From assembly GCF_009909195.1 (NCBI RefSeq), contig NZ_JAAAMU010000012.1, positions 149,126 to 213,125 on the forward strand: 64,000 bases of DNA. The letters run 5' to 3'. The notes beneath the pieces were generated by a model. That model did no database searches. It saw nothing but the letters and a program-made list of their open reading frames with translations, and was not told the DNA's origin. This document shows, in pieces, positions 25,450-33,477 of the stretch. Position 1 is the first letter of the stretch; each line of letters begins with the position of its first letter. Made by a program: the position numbers and the translations under genes. Origin of the DNA: Paenibacillus sacheonensis. GTDB taxonomy: Bacteria; Bacillota; Bacilli; Paenibacillales; Paenibacillaceae.

Positions 25450-26838
25450 ATGGACTATATCAGCACACGAGGGAAAATCGCACCTGTCGGCTTTATCGAC
25501 GCTGTCCTGATGGGATTGGCGGACGACGGCGGACTGATCGTTCCGAGTCACCTCCCGCAATTATCCGAAGCAACGCTGCGCGCGTGGCAGCAGCTCTCTT
25601 ATCCGGAGCTCGCCCTGGAGCTGTTCTCGCTCTTTGTCGACGGCGAGATTCCTCGGGAAGAACTGAAGCAGCTGGTCGACGAAAGCTACGGCACGTTCCG
25701 CGACGACGAAGTCACGCCCGTACGGCGCGTGAACAACAGCCTGCACATTCTGGAGCTGTTCCACGGTCCCACGTTCGCGTTCAAAGATATCGCCTTGCAA
25801 TTTCTCGGCAACCTCTACGGCTATATTTCGAAGAAACGCAATTCGACCATCCATATCCTCGGCGCGACCTCCGGCGATACCGGCGCCTCCGCGATCGAAG
25901 GCGTGCGCGGCAAAGAAGGCATTCGCATCTGCATCCTGCACCCGCACGGCAAAGTGAGCAAAGTGCAGGAGCTGCAAATGACGACGGTCGACGACGCCAA
26001 CGTGCTGAACCTTGCCGTCGACGGCAACTTCGACGACTGCCAGCGCATCATCAAGGAGCTGTTCGCGGACGTCTCTTTCAAGCAGCAGTATCACCTGCGC
26101 GCTATCAATTCCATCAACATCGCGCGGATTCTGGCGCAGACGGTCTATTATTTCTACGCTTACTTCCAGCTGGCCAAGCAGGGCCAAGGCGAGAAGGTCA
26201 ACTTCAGCGTGCCGACAGGCAACTTCGGCGATATTTTCGCGGGCTACTTGGCCAAACGGATGGGGCTGCCGATCCACAAGCTCATTCTGGCGACGAACGA
26301 GAACAACATCCTGGAGCATTTCGTGACGGCAGGCGTCTATCAGCCGGGCGAATTCCGCGGCACGCACAGCCCGTCCATGGATATCCAGGTCGCCAGCAAT
26401 TTCGAGCGTTACCTGTATTACTTGAACGGCGAAGACGCAGGCGCGATCTCAGGTCTGATGGACGGCTTCAAGCGCGACGGCCAAATCGTCGTCAACGGCG
26501 CCGTCCTCGAGCAGGTGCAAGCCGACTTCGCGGCATATGCCGTGAAGAACGACGAATGCCTGAGCGAAATCAGCAGCTGCTACAACGAGTACGGCTATCT
26601 GCTCGACCCGCATACGGCATGCGGCGTTGCCGCGGCGCACCGCTTCACGGCGGAAGACGAAGTGACGGTCGCCTTGTCCACGGCGCATCCGGCCAAGTTC
26701 GACGAAGCGATCCGCCTCATCGACATCAAGCAAACGACGCCGGTCGAGATCCAAGCGCTGTCCGACAAGCCGCAATTCCAGACGCGCGTCGTCGGTACGA
26801 ACGAAGCCGTGTCGGAGCAGCTGGTTCGCTTCTTCTAA
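25450..26838 (+). CDS. thrC: Threonine synthase
   Basis: PLP enzyme converting O-phosphohomoserine to threonine. The product of ~462 residues is the long form with an N-terminal TS_N domain (MDYISTRGKIAPVGF), the type common in proteobacteria and some Firmicutes. The PLP lysine is in GPTFAFKDIALQF and the phosphate loop in GATSGDTGASA. A further typical motif is VNFSVPTGNFGDIFAGY. ATG 25450 is preferred since GAAGGGG is just upstream. Not clustered with hom or thrB here. An extended -10 (TGATACAAT, ~25415) and a strong terminator flank it. Confidence 0.93.
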   Translation: MDYISTRGKIAPVGFIDAVLMGLADDGGLIVPSHLPQLSEATLRAWQQLSYPELALELFSLFVDGEIPREELKQLVDESYGTFRDDEVTPVRRVNNSLHILELFHGPTFAFKDIALQFLGNLYGYISKKRNSTIHILGATSGDTGASAIEGVRGKEGIRICILHPHGKVSKVQELQMTTVDDANVLNLAVDGNFDDCQRIIKELFADVSFKQQYHLRAINSINIARILAQTVYYFYAYFQLAKQGQGEKVNFSVPTGNFGDIFAGYLAKRMGLPIHKLILATNENNILEHFVTAGVYQPGEFRGTHSPSMDIQVASNFERYLYYLNGEDAGAISGLMDGFKRDGQIVVNGAVLEQVQADFAAYAVKNDECLSEISSCYNEYGYLLDPHTACGVAAAHRFTAEDEVTVALSTAHPAKFDEAIRLIDIKQTTPVEIQALSDKPQFQTRVVGTNEAVSEQLVRFF

Positions 26839-26870
26839 ACGATTGAAATCGTAACAATACTTGCAATATG

Positions 26871-26912
26871 AACAGCCCCCGCATGGATTACATCATCCTT
26901 GCGGGGGCTGTT
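26871..26912 (+). terminator. Terminator of thrC
   Basis: AACAGCCCCCGCA pairs with TGCGGGGGCTGTT, followed by TTCTTG. Confidence 0.88.
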
Positions 26913-27070
26913 TTCTTGCTTTAAGTGCTTCAAACAACAAATGGACATCGCATCCCGCGAGCCCTCTGGCAATCGTGTTAGCTGGCTTGAATGTCCGATA
27001 TTCGCCCAAATCGGAGCATGAGGCGCACCTAGTTTGCTCAAAAGATATAAATTAAGTGCTCGAGGAAGGC

Positions 27071-27175
27071 AGTTTCGGCGCCGGTTCGGGGCCGGTTTGG
27101 CCGGTAAAGCTGCTGCTATGCAGCTTTCGGCGCCGTTCGGGGCCGGTTCGGCTGGAAAAGCTGCTGCTGCGCTGC
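27071..27175. repeat. Two imperfect ~52-bp tandem repeats in a gene-free stretch
   Basis: In the 26913-27304 intergenic stretch, a unit with TTTCGGCGCCGGTTCGGGG followed by AAAGCTGCTGCT occurs twice (from ~27071 and ~27122). The rest of this ~390-nt stretch holds no convincing gene. Confidence 0.6.
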
Positions 27176-27263
27176 TTTCCAATTCGCTGCTTTTCCTCCA
27201 AATGTAGTGCACCAGGTGCCCCTCTTGCTCGCACTCGCCGTGTTTCCAGCCAGCCATCCACAT

Positions 27264-27290
27264 AAAAGAACCCCGCATTCCGCGGGGTCC
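27264..27290 (-). terminator. Terminator of the GH16 gene
   Basis: Minus-strand GGACCCCGC (27282-27290) pairs with GCGGGGTTC (27268-27276), followed by TTTT. Confidence 0.8.
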
Positions 27291-27304
27291 TCTTGTACGA
27301 ATAA

Positions 27305-30300
27305 TCAGTCAGCCAAAATCAAATCTCCGAATTGCGCCGGATCTTTGCCGTTCGCGATGCCGCCCATGTAGGACAACCAGCCCTTGCGGCCCGAACCATC
27401 GCTGTCGTTAATGACGAACGAGATTCCGATGTCCTTCGAACCGGCATAAGCAGCCGGACGGATATCGTCCCAATCGAAAGCGAGCGTGTACGTCGTCGTC
27501 TTCGCGACTTCATCCCGCTTCACGAAGCTGTGGCTCCGCGTGAGCAGCTGGCCGTAGCTGAGGCCGAGCGCCGCGTAATCCGACCGGTCGACCGCGATGC
27601 CGTATGCGCCGGTCGACGAGTTCAGCGCCGAAGTGAAGCTGAGGTGAGGACCGCCGGCGACAGGGCCTGCCGCGCGGGCCGGGTCGAACGACACCTGCAG
27701 GCTGTCGCCTGCCCAGGCGTCGACGATGTTGGCCTGCGTCATGGAATGGACGTCATCCTTCACCTGAACGGTCAAGTACAGGTAATCGTCATCCCATTTC
27801 GCTTTCGCCGTCGCGCTTTGGTCATTGACGCCTCCCCATGTGCCGGACGCTTGGGAAGCCTGATTGAGCACCACATCCGTCGCTCCCGTCCATTCGCCGG
27901 CGTGAATCGTGCCGTCGATCGTGATCGGCGTCGCCGTCTTCTTCGCCGCCAGCGCGCTGATCGCACGCTGCACGTCGAAGCTGTAGCCGTTCAGCGAGAC
28001 ATGGAACGTGAACGAACCGGGCGCGTAGCCGTCCAGCGTCGGGATCGTGAAGACCGCCGTCCCCGATGCATTCGCGGCAACGGAGGAGATCGTCTTCGAC
28101 TGCGTCCATCCGTTCGGGCCGGAAGCATTAATAACGATGTTCGACACCGCGCCTGCCGCATGGTTGCTGTATTTGAAATTCAAGTTATAGCCGCCCGAGG
28201 CGTTCAGCGACGGTGAAATCTCCGTGTTGTACAACCCTTTGGTCGTGAAGCCGACGTTCTTCGTCGGGTACGTCGTGCCGCCCGCAACCGGCGTAATGCC
28301 GATCGTGCCTTGGAACTGTTGGAAGCTCGCCGGCACGCCCAGCACGATCGTATCCTTCGCATGACCCGAAGCAAAGCTGCCGCCCGAAGCGACCGACCAG
28401 CCCGTCGGCAGGGTCATGTTGTACGTGCCGGACAATGCCTGCACGTCGGAACCGCGCTGGATATCGATGGATACCGTGCTGCCCGGCGTGGCCGTCGTCT
28501 CCGTGAATAACGGCGTGAAGCCCGTATTCTGAACTTGGAACACCCGTACCCAGTCTACGTACATCTCGCCCGTATTCCCGTAGCGGTCGAAGCCGCCGCG
28601 GTAGGAATCGGCATCGCTCTTGCGGAACGCATTGTTGATCATGAAGTAGTTGCCCACCGTCCAGCTGCGATCCAGCGTGGCATGCGAGGAATTCGGAATA
28701 TATTGATCGTCGAAATAATAGTACGTCGTATCTTCCGTAATCAGCATGCCGTACGTATGCCAGCCTTCGGACAGGTTCACGCCGCTGCCGAAGTTGTTCG
28801 TGCTGGCCGTGCCGCCCGTATGGATGCCGCCGTAGCCGTCGCCCCACGTATGATGATTGTACGTCGTCGTGGTCGGATTGCCGCCCATGTACGCCTCGAG
28901 CACGTCGAGCTCGTCATTGCCGGGTCTGCCGTTCGGATCGTTCGGCGTCAGCGTCCAGAATGCCGGCCACAAGCCCGGATTCGGAGGCAGGAACAGACGG
29001 GTCTCGAAGTATTGGGCCGCGCCCGGCTTCGTCACGAAGCCCGAGCCGTCGGTACCCATCGAAGCGAGGAAGCCGGTCGTGAACTTCTGGCCCCAGTTCG
29101 GCTCGATAACCGCGTTCCAGTTCTTCGTCTCGATCTTCATGTAATCCGAGTTTACGATCGAGAACGGACTGTAATTAACCGCGGCGCCGTAGGTCCAGTT
29201 CGGCGGCGTGAATTTGGCATCCGCATACTCCGGCCAGCCGTATGGATCCGGCTTGGCAGCCGCGTACTTGGTATCGCCCGTGCCGGTGTACGAGATCGTC
29301 GGCAGCGTCGTAAAGTCGTCCAGGAACACCTGCTGCATCGTCAGCCCATGGGCCGCGATGGCCGCAGGAACCGTGCTGCGGGTATTGCCCGGTCCGCCGT
29401 TCCATGCCGTAGATCCCGCATTGTTGACGATCTGCAGGTAGCTGTCGTCAGACTCGCCGTTCGCGTTCCAAGCCCGGATATGGATGGCTGCCGGCCCTTT
29501 CGGGAAGTCCGAAGCATTGAACGTGAAACTGCCTTTGCCGCTATCGTTCTGATCGAGCGTAATGTCGGCGGATGTCAGCGGCTTCATGTAACCGTAAGGA
29601 TTCGTATGCGCGCTGTCCGGCGCGTGCAGCGACTCGGCGCTTGCCTTCGTGAAACCGGGCGCATAGAACGTTACGCCGACCGTGCCGCTGCTAACCGTCG
29701 AATAATACGCCGGGCTCGTCACGTTGATCAGCTTGAACTTGTACGGACTCGTTCCGCCGCCTTGGCTCGGCGTATATTCGAACGCCTTGATCAGCGCGTA
29801 CGCGCTGCCGGAGATGGATTTGCCCGACACTTTGACCGTGAGGGTATGGGCGCCGGCCGGCAGGCCGGTTTCCTCGAATACGTTGGCCGAATCCACCCAT
29901 GCCGCATTGTACGTATCGACCGTGCTCTCGAGGAGGCCGTCGATGTACACCTTTACGATGCCGCCCTGGCTCTGCTTCGTCATGTACAGCGCGATCGTCG
30001 TCCCCGTAAAGTGGAAATCGACCGACTCGTCGGCATTATCCACGTTATCGTACATCCATGACCAGCCGTCGCTCCACCAGCCGGCGCCGTTAAACGTGAA
30101 TTCCGGCTCTGCCGCATTGGTGGTCCATGCGCCGGAATGCGGATTGCTGCTCGCGTTCACGACGATTTTGTCCGGATCCGTGCCCGGATCGGGATTCGAC
30201 TGCTCGGAGCCGTAGTCGAACGCCTTAATCAACACGTAGGCATCGCCCGAGATCGATTTGCCGGCCACCTCGACCTTGATGCTGTGCGCGCCCTGCGTCA

Positions 30301-31621
30301 GTCCTGTCAGCTCGTAGGCGTTCGCCGACTCGATCCACGTCGCGTTCGCCGTATCGACCGTCGTCTTCAGCGTGCCGTCCACGTAGATGTTCGCCTTGCC
30401 GCCCTGGGCGTGCTTCGTCAGGTACAGCTTGATCGAATTGCCCGTGAAGTTGAACTGAACCGCCTCGTTCGCATTCGCGACGTTGTCGTACATCCATGAC
30501 CAGCCGTCGCTCCACCAGCCCGTTCCCGTGAAGGCAAAGGCCGATTGGGACGTATTGGCGGTCCATTGGCCGCTGTTCGGAACGGCGTTCTTATCGACGA
30601 GCGTATGCCCCGTCGCCGGTGCCGGCGGCGGGTCCAAATTCGCGGAAGGCTGCGTGCCGTAATCGAACGCCTTGACCAGGACGTAGGCATCCCCGGCGAT
30701 GGACTTGCCCGCCACTTCGACCTTGATGGTATGCGCGCCCTGCGTCAGTCCCGTCTGCTCGAACACCTTGGCCGACTCGATCCAGCCGGCGTTCGCCGTG
30801 TCGACCGTGCTCTTCAGCGTGCCGTCGACGTAGACGTTTACTTTGCCGCCCTGCGCGTGCTTCGTCATATACAGCGCGATGGAGTTGCCCGTGAACGCGA
30901 ACTGAACCGCCTCGTTCGCGTTGGCGACGTTGTTGTACATCCACGACCAGCTGTCGCTCCACCACTGCGTGCCCGTGAACGTGAAAGCCGTCTGCGTCGT
31001 ATTGCCGGTCCATTGGCCCGAATTCGGCACGGCAGCCGCGTTCACGAGCGTATGGTTCGCCGCGGGAGCCGGCGGCGGATCCAGATTCGGAGCCGGCGGC
31101 GAGCCGTACACGAACGACTTGACCAGCACGTACGCGTCGGTCGTGACGGACTTGCCCGCCACCTCGACCTTGATCGTATGCGCGCCGTTCGTCAGGCCCG
31201 TCTGCTCGAACACCTTCTCCGATTCCACCCAGGTCGGGTTCACCGTGTCGATCGTGCTCTTCAGCGTGCCGTCCACGTAGACGTTCACCTTGCCGCCATG
31301 GTCGTGCTTCGTCATGTTGAGGGCAATGTAATCGCCGGTAAAATGGAACGTGACCGCGTCGGTGGCATTGCTGACGTTATTGTAGAGCCAGGACCACTCG
31401 TCGCTCCACCACTGCGTGCCCGTGAACGTGAAGGCCGTTTGCGTCGTATTATCGATCCATCGACCGGCATACGGGATGCTGCCGCCATCCACGGTCGTTA
31501 ACGTTTCTCCCGGGAGCGGATTAGCCTTGGTGCTGAGTGAAGTTCCGGGAATGAACCCGGAGAGCAGGAGCAGCGCAGCGAGCACGAGCGCCGTCCATCT
31601 AGTAATCGGCTTGTTCTTCAA
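27305..31621 (-). CDS. Secreted multidomain GH16 glycoside hydrolase
   Basis: A 1438-residue exported enzyme. A signal peptide (~1-32) is followed by four tandem ~130-residue beta-rich modules (about 43-173, 190-322, 340-471, 486-616), each with WWSDxWSWMYDNV, YVDGTLKSTVDT and GAHTIKVEVAGKS. Next come an Ig-like segment (~626-735) and the GH16 catalytic domain (~760-1028) with the ELDVLE motif: nucleophile E904 and acid/base E909. A beta-sandwich linker and a CBM9-like C-terminal domain (~1228-1438, TIDGTIHAGEW) end the protein. GH16 members cut beta-1,3-glucans, agars or similar polymers; the exact substrate is not evident. The start is TTG 31621 with AGGAGG upstream. A YesN-type regulator gene lies upstream. 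Confidence 0.9.
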   Translation of the reverse strand: MKNKPITRWTALVLAALLLLSGFIPGTSLSTKANPLPGETLTTVDGGSIPYAGRWIDNTTQTAFTFTGTQWWSDEWSWLYNNVSNATDAVTFHFTGDYIALNMTKHDHGGKVNVYVDGTLKSTIDTVNPTWVESEKVFEQTGLTNGAHTIKVEVAGKSVTTDAYVLVKSFVYGSPPAPNLDPPPAPAANHTLVNAAAVPNSGQWTGNTTQTAFTFTGTQWWSDSWSWMYNNVANANEAVQFAFTGNSIALYMTKHAQGGKVNVYVDGTLKSTVDTANAGWIESAKVFEQTGLTQGAHTIKVEVAGKSIAGDAYVLVKAFDYGTQPSANLDPPPAPATGHTLVDKNAVPNSGQWTANTSQSAFAFTGTGWWSDGWSWMYDNVANANEAVQFNFTGNSIKLYLTKHAQGGKANIYVDGTLKTTVDTANATWIESANAYELTGLTQGAHSIKVEVAGKSISGDAYVLIKAFDYGSEQSNPDPGTDPDKIVVNASSNPHSGAWTTNAAEPEFTFNGAGWWSDGWSWMYDNVDNADESVDFHFTGTTIALYMTKQSQGGIVKVYIDGLLESTVDTYNAAWVDSANVFEETGLPAGAHTLTVKVSGKSISGSAYALIKAFEYTPSQGGGTSPYKFKLINVTSPAYYSTVSSGTVGVTFYAPGFTKASAESLHAPDSAHTNPYGYMKPLTSADITLDQNDSGKGSFTFNASDFPKGPAAIHIRAWNANGESDDSYLQIVNNAGSTAWNGGPGNTRSTVPAAIAAHGLTMQQVFLDDFTTLPTISYTGTGDTKYAAAKPDPYGWPEYADAKFTPPNWTYGAAVNYSPFSIVNSDYMKIETKNWNAVIEPNWGQKFTTGFLASMGTDGSGFVTKPGAAQYFETRLFLPPNPGLWPAFWTLTPNDPNGRPGNDELDVLEAYMGGNPTTTTYNHHTWGDGYGGIHTGGTASTNNFGSGVNLSEGWHTYGMLITEDTTYYYFDDQYIPNSSHATLDRSWTVGNYFMINNAFRKSDADSYRGGFDRYGNTGEMYVDWVRVFQVQNTGFTPLFTETTATPGSTVSIDIQRGSDVQALSGTYNMTLPTGWSVASGGSFASGHAKDTIVLGVPASFQQFQGTIGITPVAGGTTYPTKNVGFTTKGLYNTEISPSLNASGGYNLNFKYSNHAAGAVSNIVINASGPNGWTQSKTISSVAANASGTAVFTIPTLDGYAPGSFTFHVSLNGYSFDVQRAISALAAKKTATPITIDGTIHAGEWTGATDVVLNQASQASGTWGGVNDQSATAKAKWDDDYLYLTVQVKDDVHSMTQANIVDAWAGDSLQVSFDPARAAGPVAGGPHLSFTSALNSSTGAYGIAVDRSDYAALGLSYGQLLTRSHSFVKRDEVAKTTTYTLAFDWDDIRPAAYAGSKDIGISFVINDSDGSGRKGWLSYMGGIANGKDPAQFGDLILAD

Positions 31622-31947
31622 TCAAATCCTCCTATTCGTGTTTGGGAATGGGATTGTCCGATTTCTCTCATGCTGCTCAACCTGGCGAATTGGGGCGAAG
31701 GCCGTAACCGTACTGCCGCTTGCGCCTGCGTCCCCCCTAATCTGGGGCCGGTCAGCGGACGGCAATCGGCTTGGCTTTCGCTCGCGCTCCTCCTTTCTAT
31801 CGCTTGGATACGTGTAGCGAGAAGATCGTATCATCACCCCCGCACAGCGAATAGGGGACAACATTCTGATTTCTATGGTTTATGCAACGATTTTGACAAT
31901 CGCTGCCCGGCTCGACGCGGCAACGCACCGTTCTGCGCTCAACATGC
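31622..31947. other. Gene-free leader between the YesN-type gene and GH16
   Basis: About 325 nt. I see no convincing ORF, promoter or terminator. On the minus strand an AAAGGAGG at about 31790 is not followed by a usable start codon. Confidence 0.4.
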
Positions 31948-33276
31948 TTAACCGTTGCGGGATTGCTTTAACTTCCCCCTGTATTCGTTCGGCGTTTTGC
32001 CGGTATGCCTCTTGAATACTTCGGAGAAGTAAGCCGGGTCCGAGTAGCCCACCAGCTCCACGATCTCGTACACCTTATAGCTGTTATCCAGCATCAGCTC
32101 CTTCGCCTTGTTCATCCGAATCGTCGTCAAATATTTCAAAAACCGCTCTCCCGCGTTCTTGAACAATAACGATAGATGCCCCGTCGATATAAAAACGTGG
32201 TCCGCCACCTCCTTCAATGTCAGGCTCCGGCCGTAGTTGGCCTTCATGTACCGCTTCGCTTCCACCAGAATAATGCTGTCGCGGGAGGCATCGTCCTCCT
32301 CCGGGCTCTCTTCGTCAGCCGGCTCCGCGGTTGCCGCCCGCTGTTCGATTACCAATTCCTCTAAGTACGAAGACGCGACTTTAACCGAACCTTCCTCTTC
32401 GTTGCCGGCAAGCGCGGATCTCGCGGAAAGCATCGAGCGATGGATCTCCGACGGATCCGAGACGGTCACGCCGATGCCCGTGGAGAACGTTGACCTGAAC
32501 AGCCCGACATACCGGTGCAGCTGACCGACGATATCCGTGAACCGCTGGCGGCTGCCGTCCTTGGACAGCAAATAGACCTCCAAACCCGCCCGATCGACCA
32601 GATGATAGCCGAAATGCTGCGAGTCCCAGAGATCGCTTACGATATTATCCAGCGAGAAGGCCAGCAGGTTCTGTTCCCGTTCCGAGATGCGCTTGCCATG
32701 AATAGCCAGCCGGTCCAGCCGAATGACGCCTGCCGTGTAGCTCTCCGCTTCCAGCAGCACCTCTCCCTCCGCGGCATCCTGTTCCAGCGTCTCGCACTGC
32801 AAGGGCTTTTCGAACAACTTGCCGAGAAAATCGTCCCGCAGCACCTTCGTCAGTTGAGAGGCCTTGCGCGTCAGCACCTCCAGCCGCTGCCGGTTCTGCT
32901 TCTGCTCGTCCAGCCGGACGGTCAGTCGCTTGATCGAATTGGACAGCTCCGGGAAGGACACCGGCTTCAGCAAATAGTCGACCGCGCCGTGCTGCGTCGC
33001 TTTCTGGGCATAATTGAAATCGCTGTACCCCGATAACACGATGACTTTAATAAACGGATAGGTGCGATGAAGCGACTCCATCAGCGCGATTCCGTCCATG
33101 AACGGCATCCGGATATCGGTCATCACGATATCGACCGGATGGTTCGACAGGAATTGAAGCGCTTCCAAACCATGGGCGCAGCAACCGGCCACTTCGATTC
33201 CATGGTCCCCCCATGTCCAAGCGGCCAAACCGTCGCGTATCACTTTCTCGTCGTCAACAATCAATAGCTGATACAT
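31948..33276 (-). CDS. YesN-type response regulator with AraC DNA-binding domain
   Basis: A 442-residue cytosolic two-component regulator. Receiver domain 1-120: DD at residues 8-9, phospho-acceptor Asp in DIVMTDIRMP, conserved LSGYSD and the lysine in YLLKPVS. A middle linker carries a coiled stretch, and an AraC/XylS double helix-turn-helix lies at ~340-442, ending GKTPNEYRGKLKQ. Such regulators usually pair with a YesM-type Cache histidine kinase, but no kinase gene is adjacent. It probably controls the GH16 gene downstream or the GH92 gene upstream on the same strand. GGGGGG precedes ATG 33276. Confidence 0.9.
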   Translation of the reverse strand: MYQLLIVDDEKVIRDGLAAWTWGDHGIEVAGCCAHGLEALQFLSNHPVDIVMTDIRMPFMDGIALMESLHRTYPFIKVIVLSGYSDFNYAQKATQHGAVDYLLKPVSFPELSNSIKRLTVRLDEQKQNRQRLEVLTRKASQLTKVLRDDFLGKLFEKPLQCETLEQDAAEGEVLLEAESYTAGVIRLDRLAIHGKRISEREQNLLAFSLDNIVSDLWDSQHFGYHLVDRAGLEVYLLSKDGSRQRFTDIVGQLHRYVGLFRSTFSTGIGVTVSDPSEIHRSMLSARSALAGNEEEGSVKVASSYLEELVIEQRAATAEPADEESPEEDDASRDSIILVEAKRYMKANYGRSLTLKEVADHVFISTGHLSLLFKNAGERFLKYLTTIRMNKAKELMLDNSYKVYEIVELVGYSDPAYFSEVFKRHTGKTPNEYRGKLKQSRNG

Positions 33277-33477
33277 GCCAGATCGTCCCCCCGAGCGGTT
33301 TACTCTTCGCTAGACTTCTTCAATCGCGAGCGAAACCGGCAGCCGCCATGAGGCGATGACGGTTTCTTTCCCTGTATGTACAGAAGCAAGGTATGCTGGA
33401 AACCGGTATTTCCTTCGCTTGGAACAAAACGGCGACGTCGCCGTCGCCGTCTTCATCCCCTATAGTAAAACAACTCT

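Noticed and set aside
26835..27278. Minus-strand 147-codon frame
   Set aside because: It covers the thrC terminator and the tandem repeats, and its Ala/Pro-rich part only reflects the repeats.
31622..31864. 80-codon minus-strand frame before the GH16 gene
   Set aside because: Arg/Ser-rich chance translation of GC-rich leader; no start context.
33277..33477. Possible small plus-strand gene with a GGCGACGTCGCC palindrome
   Set aside because: No start with ribosome site and no length; treated as intergenic.
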